Below are positions 53,510-62,035 of a stretch of DNA of 64,000 nucleotides, one piece after another. The stretch covers positions 148,401-212,400 of the forward strand of contig NZ_MWMO01000006.1 of assembly GCF_002556635.1 (NCBI RefSeq), given 5' to 3'. Numbering within the stretch: the first letter of the stretch is position 1; each line of letters begins with the position of its first letter. The DNA comes from Novosphingobium sp. PC22D. Lineage in GTDB: Bacteria; Pseudomonadota; Alphaproteobacteria; Sphingomonadales; Sphingomonadaceae. The translations under genes and the position numbers were made by a program. Under the pieces are notes generated by a model, which ran no database searches, was not told where the DNA came from, and worked only from the letters and a program-made list of their open reading frames with translations.

Positions 53510-53704
53510 TCACGCGTTGTCCGCGTCACCGCCTTCGGCCTTGAGGCTGTCGATCACGCCTTCGGCGAGCCCCAAACACAGCGCAGCTTCGTCGCGGTCC
53601 AGTTCAATGCGCTCCGCCGATAGATCGACGAGCTTTGCGCCGAGCACCCTGGCTACGGCCTCGGCGACCTGAAGAGCGCTGGGCATGGAAGGATCGCTTG
53701 CCAT
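53510..53704 (-). CDS. Small uncharacterised protein
   Basis: A 64-residue acidic helical protein (MASDPSMPSALQVAEAVARV followed by a short acidic C-terminus). GGAG nine bases upstream of the ATG supports it. It lies upstream of the DUF1173 gene in the same direction with 183 bases between. No family known. Confidence 0.55.
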   Translation of the reverse strand: MASDPSMPSALQVAEAVARVLGAKLVDLSAERIELDRDEAALCLGLAEGVIDSLKAEGGDADNA

Positions 53705-54719
53705 CAGTTTCACTCCAGTCGGGCCCCAATGCGGGGAATCGCCACCGGGGTACTTCCCAGTCTGCAGCAATCTATCCCTTGCCCGCCAGGGCGTCGAGCC
53801 TGACGCGGGGGCACTTCCTGGGGCTCCTGCGGTGCAGCGGCTCCGCAGGAGCGGAATGCGAAGCGGGAGATATTGTGGTCTGGCTGCTGATGTCGTGGAT
53901 GTGGATCAAGACAGGGCAGGGGGAGGGGCACCCCAAGCCCGCGCCCCGCGCGGGCTTGGGGCGACCCGCTCTACTCGCTAGGGCGCGCGTCGACGCTGGC
54001 GCGCCGCCGCCCGCCCAAGCTCGCCGGCATGGATGCCGGCCCTGCGGGTTACGATCGGGGCCAGGGGGGCGTGGGGCAGTCGTGACCCTTTGTCTCGCTG
54101 GTTTGATGCCGGGGAGGGGGCCTGCTTTCAGCAGCGGTGCTGCCGGGAGCTATGCCGCCGTTACTGGCTTCATGGGAGTGCCTCTGACGAGTACCCCTAC
54201 GGCGTGATGCTTCTTCGAACTGTTCCGCTGTCGATTTGTCGGCATGCAGGCTTCTGGTCGGACCGCCCAGTCAGTCCTTCGATGCGACATCGGCCTGCCG
54301 CCCGTGCAAAGTCGACGGGAAGTGGTGAGGGCTTTGGCCGCACCGATCATTACTCCCGTGCGCCTCGCCAGGCCGATACAAGCGACCACGCTGCCATGAA
54401 TCATCCTGTCCACATGGGGGCAGGGGCAGGCAAGAGCGTGCCCGATCAGAAACGAAACTGCATGTCTGTCATCCAACCTGCCTGAACTGGCGCAACCCGC
54501 CCTTTGCATGCCGATGAACCCTGCGGCGCCCGTCCCGGCCGGCAACCGGAAAAGCAGCGGACCGTGAAGCCCTGGCGGGCTTGCCGCACCACTCCTCGCT
54601 TTTGCCGGTTTCCCTCACGCCCGCGTGATTCTTGGCGCTCGGTGCAGCCCGGGCCTTTGCGCGCCGCCGATCGTGTTCATCGGCGGGCGGTTCCGCCGAA
54701 TTCAAGCAGGAGAAAACCC
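53705..54719. other. About 1 kb without a supported gene, GC-rich with hairpins
   Basis: Open frames exist on both strands (for example 54033-54485 plus and 54150-54545 minus), but none shows family features or a good ribosome site. A G-rich tract at 53913-53929 runs into a perfect 14-bp hairpin at 53931-53961. A second CCGGGGAGGGGG tract with a small hairpin CTGCT-TTC-AGCAG is near 54114-54134. The end of the stretch carries a 7-bp hairpin TCGGCGG/CCGCCGA (54680-54699) just before the ssb SD. Confidence 0.5.
53931..53961. repeat. Perfect 14-bp inverted repeat
   Basis: CCCCAAGCCCGCGC pairs exactly with GCGCGGGCTTGGGG around a CCC loop, immediately after a purine G-tract. Very stable as RNA. 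No adjacent gene explains it. Confidence 0.7.
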
Positions 54720-55055
54720 ATGAAGAACCTCGTCATCCTGATCGGCCGCATCGCCAGCCAGCCCGAAACCCGCCGTGCCGGCGAGACCGAAATCACCGGC
54801 TTCACGCTGGTCACCGATCGCCCGAAGCTGGTCGATGGCAAGACGGTCAAGAACGAAGCGGGCTACACCGAAACCCTCGCAGAATTTCACCGCATCACCG
54901 CCTTCAACGGGCTCGGGGCCTCGGTCGCCAGGCACAAGAAGAAAGGCGATCTGGTCGAAGTCCAGGGCCGCCTCCACTACTCGAAGTGGACCGACAAGGA
55001 AGGCATCGAGCGCTACGCGGTCGAGATCGTCGCCGAGGAAGTCCTGTTCCTCTGA
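54720..55055 (+). CDS. ssb: Single-stranded DNA-binding protein (short SSB)
   Basis: An OB-fold protein of 111 residues, starting MKNLVILIGRIASQPETRRA and showing the SSB core pattern (ITGFTLVTDRPK, AEFHRITAFNGLG, KKGDLVEVQGRLHYSKWTDKEG, YAVEIVAEEVLFL). It lacks the disordered linker and the acidic MDFDDDIPF-type tail through which SSB recruits partners, so it is just the DNA-binding domain. Likely protects ssDNA during transfer or replication. AGGAG at 54708-54712 fixes the start. Confidence 0.88.
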   Translation: MKNLVILIGRIASQPETRRAGETEITGFTLVTDRPKLVDGKTVKNEAGYTETLAEFHRITAFNGLGASVARHKKKGDLVEVQGRLHYSKWTDKEGIERYAVEIVAEEVLFL

Positions 55056-55510
55056 CGCCGGGCCGCGAGGCGGCGCTGTCCATCGGGCAGCGCCGCTTCA
55101 CCTCTGTGCGCAATAGTCAACGCCGCGCGACGTTTTCGCACTTGCAGCATTGCAGGGTGCAACCCATATTGGCGGTGCCTTTCAGGCATCCTCTCCCAAA
55201 CTTTCCACGGGGGCTGGCGCAAGCTGGCCCCTTTTTTCTTGGCCAGCGGGCCCGGCGAGACCAGCGCTGTCATTCGTGACACTTTGCCCGCGGATAGAGT
55301 GTCAGGTTCGCGAGGGGCTGGCGGGCATTCCTGACGGATGAACCCCTTTTTGGCCAATTCTGTCGGTTATTCGGGATAGACTGGGCGAGGGCGGGGATGG
55401 CTCATCCAGCCGCCATGCGCAGCCCCGGGCAAAGTGTCACAAGCGACAAACGACATATTCCGGTTCAAGGGGGATTCACAGGATTCACCTTTTGTGCTCA
55501 ATACTGATCC
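55056..55510. other. Intergenic region with an intrinsic terminator
   Basis: About 455 bases without a gene. It contains the terminator at 55210-55237, several GTGTC-type short repeats (GTGACACTTTG near 55276, AAGTGTCACAAGCGACA near 55433) and a strongly GC-rich start. The repeats resemble a low-copy operator or weak iterons but are too irregular to name. Confidence 0.45.
55210..55237 (+). terminator. Intrinsic terminator
   Basis: GGGGCTGGC pairs with GCTGGCCCC (two G-U pairs) around a GCAA tetraloop, followed directly by a run of six T. It probably ends the ssb transcript or acts as an attenuator of the gene at 55511. Confidence 0.7.
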
Positions 55511-56083
55511 ATGGAACGACTGGCACAGATCTCAGGCGTCGGAGGCATCTACGCGGTCCTGGCCGAGGCATCGAACCGGCCGCGCTATGCCTTCCTGGTT
55601 CTTCAACTCATCGCTGAAATTGCCGACGGGCGAGGGCAGGCGGGTCCGTTCGTGGCCGGCCCGCCGAGCGCCGGGGAAGGGGAGCCGGTCCTGCTACGCG
55701 ACTGGCTGTGCACCCAGCTCCTGCCGATGAGCGAGCAACCCGCGCGACGCGCCGCGCTGCGCGAGCGCGTCGAGGCGGGCCTCAAGGATGAGTTGACCGG
55801 CAGGCCGGAGATCGACGATCCGCATATCGAGGCCGCGGTCGAGGAACAGGTGCTCTCGGTCGGCCGCGCCAATGTCAGCCGGGCGACGTCCGATCTCGTG
55901 CGCGCCGGGCTCGTCACGCGCCACTACGCGGGCTACGCCACCAATCACAAGAACCGCGGCGGCGGGCGCCATGCGGTCTATGTGGTCAAGCCCGCAGTGC
56001 TGCGCCTGCTGCGCAGGCCCGCAGCGGCGCCGGCGGTTTCGGCGTCGCGGATGCCGCGCCAGGGTGAGCTGTTTGCGGCTTAA
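55511..56083 (+). CDS. Uncharacterised plasmid protein with winged-helix-like C-terminus
   Basis: A 190-residue protein. The C-terminal part (VEEQVLSVGRANVSRATSDL followed by VRAGLVTRHYAGYATNHK) resembles a winged helix with a beta-wing rich in basic residues, so DNA binding is likely. The N-terminal half is helical (AQISGVGGIYAVLAEAS). It has its own 5' region with short GTGTC repeats. A replication or transcription control role is possible; no family is named with certainty. Confidence 0.6.
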   Translation: MERLAQISGVGGIYAVLAEASNRPRYAFLVLQLIAEIADGRGQAGPFVAGPPSAGEGEPVLLRDWLCTQLLPMSEQPARRAALRERVEAGLKDELTGRPEIDDPHIEAAVEEQVLSVGRANVSRATSDLVRAGLVTRHYAGYATNHKNRGGGRHAVYVVKPAVLRLLRRPAAAPAVSASRMPRQGELFAA

Positions 56084-56095
56084 CGCCTGAGCCGT

Positions 56096-56518
56096 TCAAC
56101 CAATTGCCTGACCCAAAAGACCAAGAAGGTTTCGCACCGTGACGATGTGCGTTCGCCCATGGCGTTGCAGGCTCAACAGGTCCGCCTTGTCGCCCGTCAC
56201 GAGGTAATCTGCTTCGCCGACTTGCGCCATTGCCAGCAAGTAGTTGTCCCAGGGATCGCGTGAGACATCAACGCTCGGCAGGTTCTCGATCATTTCCGCA
56301 AGCCCGCTCAGCTCATTGACGAGCCGCCCGGCCAGGGCAGGGGAAAGGCGTGCGCGAATCTTCGGATAGCGAGTGACCCGCCGCAATTCTTCGAGCTGAT
56401 CGGCGCTGGACAGCAGCCGGAAGCGTGCTTGCCGCCAATGCCCCAGCAACCGGCCAGGCGGCGCGCTTTCGGAAAGCAGTGCGCTCACTAGAACGTTGGT
56501 ATCGATGATGACGCGCAA
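56096..56518 (-). CDS. PIN-domain toxin (COG1569 type)
   Basis: A 140-residue PIN-fold ribonuclease toxin. The metal-binding acidic residues are in MRVIIDTNVLVSALLSES and in SRDPWDNYLLAMAQVGEADYLVTGDKADLL. The antitoxin gene lies 33 bases upstream. It converges with the gene at 55511 (12 bases between stops). Confidence 0.88.
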   Translation of the reverse strand: MRVIIDTNVLVSALLSESAPPGRLLGHWRQARFRLLSSADQLEELRRVTRYPKIRARLSPALAGRLVNELSGLAEMIENLPSVDVSRDPWDNYLLAMAQVGEADYLVTGDKADLLSLQRHGRTHIVTVRNLLGLLGQAIG

Positions 56519-56551
56519 TCTGGTGATCCCAGGCGATCAGGTTGCTGAGGA

Positions 56552-56794
56552 TCAGTTGGAGCGCGCGGCCGCCACGGCCTCGTCGATCAAAACGTCGAGT
56601 TCTGCGGGGTCGGTGTCCGCAAAGGCTGCGCGGGCCTCGTTGACCGTGAGATCGAACAGACGCCATTTCACGGCATCTTCGATGAACTTCGACAAGTCGC
56701 CCTTCTTCATGCCGCGCTGGGCAAGGTATGTGCGCAGGTCGATATCCGTGCGGCTATCGACATTGACGGTCCATCGTGTGACTTCTTCGCCCAT
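56552..56794 (-). CDS. Ribbon-helix-helix type antitoxin
   Basis: An 80-residue protein. The N-terminal strand-helix-helix (TRWTVNVDSRTDIDLRTYLA followed by QRGMKKGDLSKFIEDAVKW) is a ribbon-helix-helix DNA-binding fold; the C-terminus (ADTDPAELDVLIDEAVAAAR) would wrap the toxin. The ATG at 56794 has AGAGGA upstream. A promoter with a palindrome in its spacer (56820-56848) suggests autorepression. Confidence 0.82.
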   Translation of the reverse strand: MGEEVTRWTVNVDSRTDIDLRTYLAQRGMKKGDLSKFIEDAVKWRLFDLTVNEARAAFADTDPAELDVLIDEAVAAARSN

Positions 56795-56819
56795 GGTTTG
56801 GTCCTCTTGAAGAGATAGG

Positions 56820-56848
56820 CGTATAACAGGATAAGCGCTTAAGCGCAA
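56820..56848 (-). promoter_or_regulatory. Promoter and operator of the PIN/RHH module
   Basis: Read on the minus strand: -35 TTGCGC, 17-base spacer, -10 TATACG, about 25 bases before the ATG. The palindrome GCGCTTAAGCGC (56835-56846) covers the -35 and spacer, the classical place for autorepression by an antitoxin. Confidence 0.55.
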
Positions 56849-56916
56849 TTTGTGCCGAGCCGAGCAAGGCGGTGCGGCCACGTGTTGAAATGGCGAACAG
56901 GAAGGCCAGGAAATCG

Positions 56917-57078
56917 ATGACAAAGGCGCCGCGGAACTCACGCCCGATCGAAACATCTGCGCTCCTCAAGCTTCTCGCAATGGCGCGCAACGATATGTCC
57001 GCAGGACGGGTTCAGCCACTCGATGGGCTCAAAGAACGCATCCGTGCTCGCAGCGAAACATCGCAGGCGATCACCTAA
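56917..57078 (+). CDS. Possible orphan small protein
   Basis: A 53-residue basic frame (MTKAPRNSRPIETSALLKLL followed by a segment ending GRVQPLDGLKERIRARSE). The C-terminus recalls tails of small antitoxins. A GGAAA-type SD lies before the ATG at 56917. Low support; it could be noise. Confidence 0.25.
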   Translation: MTKAPRNSRPIETSALLKLLAMARNDMSAGRVQPLDGLKERIRARSETSQAIT

Positions 57079-57090
57079 CCCATTGGTATT

Positions 57091-57118
57091 ATTTAACATA
57101 AGATATGTTATCAATTCG
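57091..57118. other. dif-like XerC/XerD recombination site
   Basis: ATTTAACATAA (57091-57101) is exactly the reverse complement of the highly conserved XerD arm TTATGTTAAAT. A 6-base centre GATATG follows, then TTATCAATTCG, whose inner TTAT matches the XerC arm. The 11-6-11 layout and the place between two toxin-antitoxin modules match plasmid pdif sites. Confidence 0.65.
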
Positions 57119-57235
57119 GACTGTTGTGGCGCGCCGGCAAGATCGTGACACAGGGGTGATTTTATGGCATAGATCTCGCAAAATGCCCTATGAGTGCAAT
57201 CTGGCACCGTTTGCGGGCTGATAAGGAGCAGCGCC

Positions 57236-57481
57236 ATGACGGTGCAAGTGACGATCACTCCCAATGGCCGGATGAGCCTTCCGGCCGATATCCGCAAGCG
57301 CCTCGGCCTTGCTGGCGGCGGCGCGTTGCTCGTCGAGGAAACCGAAGACGGTGTGATCTTGAGAACTGTCGCGCAGTCGATCGCGCACGCACAGGCTCTG
57401 GCGAAGAAATATGCCGGAGAAAATGCCGAAGCTTCGGTCGACGCTTTTCTCGCCCGTCGGCGTGAGGAATCGGGCGAATGA
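57236..57481 (+). CDS. AbrB/MazE-type antitoxin
   Basis: An 81-residue swapped-hairpin (SpoVT/AbrB-like) DNA-binding protein: VTITPNGRMSLPADIRKRLG is the hallmark. AAGGAG lies about 7 bases before the ATG at 57236. Its stop overlaps the PIN toxin start by four bases, the normal VapB/VapC order. Confidence 0.85.
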   Translation: MTVQVTITPNGRMSLPADIRKRLGLAGGGALLVEETEDGVILRTVAQSIAHAQALAKKYAGENAEASVDAFLARRREESGE

Positions 57482-57867
57482 GCGATGTCGTGCTCGACGC
57501 ATCGGCTTTGCTCGCCCTGCTCCGTGACGAGCCGGGCGCGGGCAAGGTTGCTGAAACCATCGCAGACGCGCGGATGTCGAGCGTCAATTACGCCGAGGTC
57601 GTCAGCCACTTCATTCACGTAGGCATGCCAGCCGATCAGGTCGACGACATGCTGAGGCCTTTGCCGATGGCGATCGTCGAAGCCGATCAGGCGCTTGCCA
57701 CGATTGCCGGACGGCTACGCGCGGCGACGGCTGAGGCAGGCCTGTCGCTTGGCGATCGCTTTTGCCTGGCGCTCGCGCATCGTGACGCACTTCCCGCCCT
57801 CACTGCCGACAAGCAGTGGCGCACGGTCGCCGACGCTGCCGGCGTAACCGTCGCGGTCATCAGGTGA
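57478..57867 (+). CDS. vapC: VapC-like PIN-domain toxin
   Basis: A 129-residue PIN nuclease: DASALLALLRDE (first aspartate), NYAEVVSHF (glutamate), LSLGDRFCLALA (aspartate) and LPALTADKQWRTV (terminal acidic site). It begins within the antitoxin stop. It probably cleaves tRNA or mRNA and secures plasmid inheritance. Confidence 0.87.
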   Translation: MSDVVLDASALLALLRDEPGAGKVAETIADARMSSVNYAEVVSHFIHVGMPADQVDDMLRPLPMAIVEADQALATIAGRLRAATAEAGLSLGDRFCLALAHRDALPALTADKQWRTVADAAGVTVAVIR

Positions 57868-57925
57868 TCCGATGCAATCCGATGCCGCCTTGCGGTGGCC
57901 TCCGATGCAGGACTACTAAGTCACT

Positions 57926-59077
57926 ATGACGCGGGCGCCAGTTCATCCAGTGCTTTTCACATGGGCGCGAGAGCGTGCCGGCTTGAGCGTTGAGGATCTG
58001 GATCACCGCTTCCCAAAACTGGCATTGTGGGAATCTGGTGAGGCTCAACCCACGATCAAGCAGCTGCAATCCTTCGCTGCTGCAGTACATGTCCCGGTAG
58101 GTTACCTCTTTTTGCCTGCTCCCCCACAGGAACAACTGCCTATTCCGGATTTTCGGACCATTGACGGTCGCGGTGTGCACCGCCCGAGCCCAAACCTCAT
58201 CGACATGGTCTACGTGTGCCAGGAACGGCAGGGTTGGTTCAAGGACTATGCCCGGACGGTGCGTCTGCCTGAACTGGCGTTCGTCGGCAGCGCCAAGCTG
58301 AACGAGCGACCCGCTGCAGTCGCCGCTCGCATGGCCGAGGCACTGGCATTCGATCTTGAAGCGCGAGCGGCTTGCCGAACCTGGGAAGACGCCTTGCGCC
58401 TGTTCATCGGGCACGCTGATAGCATCGGGGCGTTGGTCATGGTTAGCGGAGTTGTTCTGAGCAACAACAACCGGCGACTCGACCCTGAGGAATTCCGAGG
58501 CTTTGCCCTCGCCGATCCCCAGGCACCGCTTGTTTTCATCAACGGCTCTGACAGCAAGTCTGCGCAGATGTTCACGCTTGCCCACGAGTTGGCGCACCTC
58601 TGGCTCGGCGCTTCTGCCATCTCCAATGCCAGTGCCGCACCGGTCGCTGGATTTCGACGCGAGGAAGTCTGGTGTAATGCCGTTGCCGCAGAACTTCTCG
58701 TTCCGCTGGCTGTGCTGCGCGCCGATCTGGTTGCAGACGAACCGCTCGAGAATGCAATCTCCCGTCTTACACGCCGATACAAGGTTAGCAGTCTCGTCAT
58801 CCTGCGACGTCTGCTTGATGCGAATTGGTTGACGCGGGACGCGTTCGATGCTGCCTGGGCGGCAGAGCGAGCGCGGTTGCGCGCTATTGCGGAGCGGGGC
58901 GGCGGCGGCAATTTCTATCGCACAACCCTTTCGCGCGTCAGTCGGCGCTTTGCGCGCGCGCTCGTTGAAAGCACACTTGAAGGACAAACCCTCTATCGCG
59001 ATGCCTTTCGTATGCTGGGTGTCGCCAAGACTGAGACATTCAACAATATCGGCCAAGAAGTGGGGGTGTTGCCTTGA
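57926..59077 (+). CDS. XRE/ImmA-IrrE family protein (antitoxin-type regulator)
   Basis: A 383-residue protein with an N-terminal XRE-like HTH (WARERAGLSVEDLDHRFPKLALW) and an ImmA/IrrE zinc metallopeptidase domain with the motif FTLAHELAHLWLG. A downstream helical part completes it. In this arrangement such proteins act as the regulator/antitoxin of the following DUF4411 gene, which starts inside its stop (TTGA overlap). A starting ATG at 57926 without a strong SD suggests weak initiation. Confidence 0.85.
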   Translation: MTRAPVHPVLFTWARERAGLSVEDLDHRFPKLALWESGEAQPTIKQLQSFAAAVHVPVGYLFLPAPPQEQLPIPDFRTIDGRGVHRPSPNLIDMVYVCQERQGWFKDYARTVRLPELAFVGSAKLNERPAAVAARMAEALAFDLEARAACRTWEDALRLFIGHADSIGALVMVSGVVLSNNNRRLDPEEFRGFALADPQAPLVFINGSDSKSAQMFTLAHELAHLWLGASAISNASAAPVAGFRREEVWCNAVAAELLVPLAVLRADLVADEPLENAISRLTRRYKVSSLVILRRLLDANWLTRDAFDAAWAAERARLRAIAERGGGGNFYRTTLSRVSRRFARALVESTLEGQTLYRDAFRMLGVAKTETFNNIGQEVGVLP

Positions 59078-59571
59078 GCCGCTACCTCCTGGACGCCAAT
59101 GTCTTCATCCAGGGCAAGAACCTTCACTACGGTTTCGACTTCTGCCCGGCCTTCTGGGACTGGCTCGTCGAGCAAAATCAAGCGGGCGTTGTCGCAAGCA
59201 TCGAGAAAGTCAGTGACGAATTGGTAGGCGCGGGCGACGAACTTGCCGACTGGGCAACCGCGCGAGGCCGGCCGTTCTTTCTCGCCCCGGATGATGCGGT
59301 CTTGCCTGCCCTGGGCGAAGTGTCAGCCTGGGCGACGGGACAGAATTACGAACCAGCTGCAATCGCCACCTTCCTCCAGGTTGCAGACTACTGGCTTATC
59401 GCCCACGCAAAGGCTCACGAATTTATCGTGGTGACCCACGAGGTGCCTTCGGAGTCGGTACGCAAGATAAAGATCCCGAATGCGTGTATTGGGCTCGGGA
59501 TAACCTGCGTTTCACCATATGAGATGCTGCGCCGCGAGCATGCCCGCTTCATCCTTGGTGTAGCTGCCTAG
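59074..59571 (+). CDS. DUF4411 PIN-like toxin
   Basis: A 165-residue PIN-related protein starting MSRYLLDANVFIQGKN, with the first metal aspartate in LLDAN and further sites in the WLIAHAKAHEFIVVTHEVPS region. DUF4411 genes typically follow ImmA/XRE genes as the toxin. The start is TTG at 59074, overlapping the preceding stop. Confidence 0.82.
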   Translation: MSRYLLDANVFIQGKNLHYGFDFCPAFWDWLVEQNQAGVVASIEKVSDELVGAGDELADWATARGRPFFLAPDDAVLPALGEVSAWATGQNYEPAAIATFLQVADYWLIAHAKAHEFIVVTHEVPSESVRKIKIPNACIGLGITCVSPYEMLRREHARFILGVAA

Positions 59572-59706
59572 ATATCGCAATTATGCCGTTATGCTGACCA
59601 CGTCGCATTGGTGACCCACCTGGAATACGGCGTTTACCCTGCTAAACCCGACAATCCTTCGAATGCAGGGTAAATCCGCGTCAAACGCGATCTGCACCGT
59701 ATGCAA

Positions 59707-59976
59707 TCAATTGTCCTCGCCGGCATTTACCTCATCGAGCAGATCCATGAACCGGCGTGCCGCATCGCGGTCGCCAGCGTCCTCGAAGGCCGTATCGAGG
59801 TCCGGTGCAGCACCCAGCATGTAGAGCAGCGACCACATTGCGAACCTGCGGCCCTTGTCGGTCTCCAGCCCGAACTCGACCTGCATGCGCTCGATGCCGC
59901 TTGCCATCGCTTCGGGGGAAACATTCCCGAGGTCGTCTGTCCCGAAGAACCGCCGCATCTGATCGTCAAATTCCAT
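59707..59976 (-). CDS. Uncharacterised small acidic protein
   Basis: An 89-residue acidic helical protein (MEFDDQMRRFFGTDDLGNVS and MWSLLYMLGAAPDLDTAFED). Similar proteins are usual on sphingomonad plasmids to my knowledge, but no function is known. It is the only gene between the toxin-antitoxin array and the DUF2493 gene. Confidence 0.6.
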   Translation of the reverse strand: MEFDDQMRRFFGTDDLGNVSPEAMASGIERMQVEFGLETDKGRRFAMWSLLYMLGAAPDLDTAFEDAGDRDAARRFMDLLDEVNAGEDN

Positions 59977-60610
59977 GCGTCTGCTTCGTCAAAGTGGAGC
60001 GGCCCTGTCAATACGGACGCACTCGGTCCCGCGCGCCTGTCGCCGCGCTCCTGCGGGTGCGGTGCTTCCCGCATTGGGCCGCCGGCACTCTTGCCTCCGG
60101 CACCGTCGCCGTCCCGCACCCGTGACAAGCACGGGGCCCGCGCGACGACTGACTTGCTCCGGCAAGGGGTCCGTCCCTTGTTGCTGGCCGCGCCGTCGTC
60201 GGCGCTGGCCAGGGCGATCCCGCCTGCCTTCCCCGAGCGGGCACATAGGTGCCCTGCGGGGAGGCCTGAAATGCGGGTCGCAGTCGATGCGGTGTTTTGC
60301 CGTTCACCCCGAACGCGCGCGCGGTTCGGGGGCAAAACCTTCCCACTCTCTCATCTCGGTGGCCGAGCGAAATCGGCATCGCCAAAGCATGACGCCTGGG
60401 AGCTGGCGGCCGTCAAGGATCGCGGGTGCCCCCCGATTTTGCGTGCCCTGCGGCATGCGCCTTGTGCGCCACAAAACCGGCTCCCCCCACGCCCGCTGCT
60501 CGCGGCGGCGTGGCCCAAGCCCCGCCGTCCTGTGACTGCCTGACTCCGGCGTCCTTCAAGGCTCATCTTTCATCGCGGTGATGAGAGAGACAGATCCTTC
60601 GGAGGACATC
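59977..60610. other. GC-rich stretch without a supported gene
   Basis: About 630 bases. Long frames exist in several phases only because of the base composition. A 6-bp hairpin CTCATC/GATGAG (60562-60567 with 60580-60585) precedes the DUF2493 ATG by 26 bases. Confidence 0.5.
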
Positions 60611-61654
60611 ATGACGACACGTTTCTCGAACTTTTCAGACCTTGCCGAACACTATGCGCGAGAGATCGCAACGCCCGACTATGCCCGCGCCTTCATGGAA
60701 CAGACCGAGCTCTCCCGGCTCTCGGTCGCAGACGAACCCAGCTCGGCTGAAATGCCCGATCCGGATGCCGCACAGGCCGCAATCGAGATGATGCTGGCAA
60801 CGGTCTTCGACCTGTTTCGCGACACCCGCATGGAGGACTTCGCCAGCGAAGTCGCCTGGGGCGTGGCCAACAGCTTTCATGTGGTGGCCAAGCGCCTCGA
60901 TGATCGCGAGGATGCCATGGCGAAAAAGCTCCAGGAGAAGCTTCGCGAATACGATCCGTCCGAGGTCTACGCCACCGACGTCGAGGACCTCACCATGCAG
61001 GCCAGGAGCCTTGCCGAATGCCGCGACGCGATGGAGTGCATGCGCGACCATGCCGCCTCGATCTATCTTGTCGAAACCGGCCGTCCCTTCTCGCCGGTGC
61101 GCGGTTCGCGGGTCTCATGCAAGAGCAATGCCTCGATGATCGAAGCGCGCGATTACCTTGCCTCGCAGCGCGCACAACGCCGCGAGCAGTTCGCGCCTTC
61201 GGGGCCGGTCGTGGTGTTCTCGGGCGGACAGCAATTTGCCGACATCGGCCAGGTGCACGATTATCTCGATGCGGTGCACGAACGCATACCCTCGATGGTG
61301 CTGGCGACCACCGCGCAGAACAAGGGCGCCGATGTCATCGCCGCCTCCTGGGCATCGCGTCAGGGCGTGCCTGTGATCCTGTGCAAGCCCGATGCATCGC
61401 GCGGCGCTTCCGCACCCTATCAGCGTAATGCACGGATGCTCGCGTTCAAGCCGGTCGAGGCGATCGTCTGCAGCGGCGGCGGCATCCAGGCGAACCTTGC
61501 CGACCGGCTGCGCGAGGCACGTATTCCCTTGCACATCGTGCGCGAGGCGGGTGCCGATAATGAACCCGTTCAGCGCCAGGCAAAGGCTGCAGCGCACGGC
61601 GGCCAGCAAGCCGCAAAGCGGGTCGCCAATGGAGACGATCTCCCGCCGTTCTGA
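60611..61654 (+). CDS. DUF2493 (SLOG-fold) domain protein
   Basis: A 347-residue protein with a helical N-terminal half and a C-terminal DUF2493/YspA-like Rossmann domain (VVVFSGGQQFADIGQVHDYL, IPSMVLATTAQNKGADVIAA, WASRQGVPVILCKPDA, VEAIVCSGGGIQANLADRLR). The SLOG superfamily binds nucleotide-derived ligands. It is common in plasmids of this type. GGAGG at 60600-60604 fixes the ATG at 60611 rather than 60578. Confidence 0.82.
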   Translation: MTTRFSNFSDLAEHYAREIATPDYARAFMEQTELSRLSVADEPSSAEMPDPDAAQAAIEMMLATVFDLFRDTRMEDFASEVAWGVANSFHVVAKRLDDREDAMAKKLQEKLREYDPSEVYATDVEDLTMQARSLAECRDAMECMRDHAASIYLVETGRPFSPVRGSRVSCKSNASMIEARDYLASQRAQRREQFAPSGPVVVFSGGQQFADIGQVHDYLDAVHERIPSMVLATTAQNKGADVIAASWASRQGVPVILCKPDASRGASAPYQRNARMLAFKPVEAIVCSGGGIQANLADRLREARIPLHIVREAGADNEPVQRQAKAAAHGGQQAAKRVANGDDLPPF

Positions 61655-61684
61655 GCGGCCCGGAATTGCACCAACGGTTCTCGC

Positions 61685-61723
61685 AAAAGGGTGTCCGGCT
61701 TCACCGCCGGATGCCCTTTTTTT
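61685..61723 (+). terminator. Intrinsic terminator of the DUF2493 gene
   Basis: AAAAGGGTGTCCGGC pairs with GCCGGATGCCCTTTT (two wobble pairs in the middle) around loop TTCACC, followed by T residues. It lies 31 bases after the stop. Confidence 0.85.
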
Positions 61724-62035
61724 CTGCCCGCTGGAAGCTCTCCCCTGCCCGGCTCGCTCGCATGCTGGCCCCGCCAGTGACGGCCCATGGCCTGCTGGCG
61801 GGACGGCATGGCTCGCATCGGCCGGGCTGGATGGATAGGGGGTATTCCTTCTCGCAGACTTCCAAGCATGATGACCGCCATTGGCACGCGTCAAGAAGGG
61901 CGGTTCCCCCAATTTTCACGGGCCCCTGCGGCTACGCCTTGAACCCGAAAAAATCGGCTCCCCCACCCCCGCTGGCGCGGCGGTCCTGCGGCCCGTTCCG
62001 TGACCCGCGCCAAGCGCGATCATCCTGCCTCGAGA
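61724..62035. other. Intergenic stretch without a gene
   Basis: About 310 bases between the terminator of the DUF2493 gene and the next leader. No gene or repeat of note. Confidence 0.5.

Noticed and set aside
53635..54485. Overlapping frames of 150-190 codons in the gene-free kilobase
   Set aside because: Low-complexity products, no SD, conflicting phases; the region is better explained by hairpins.
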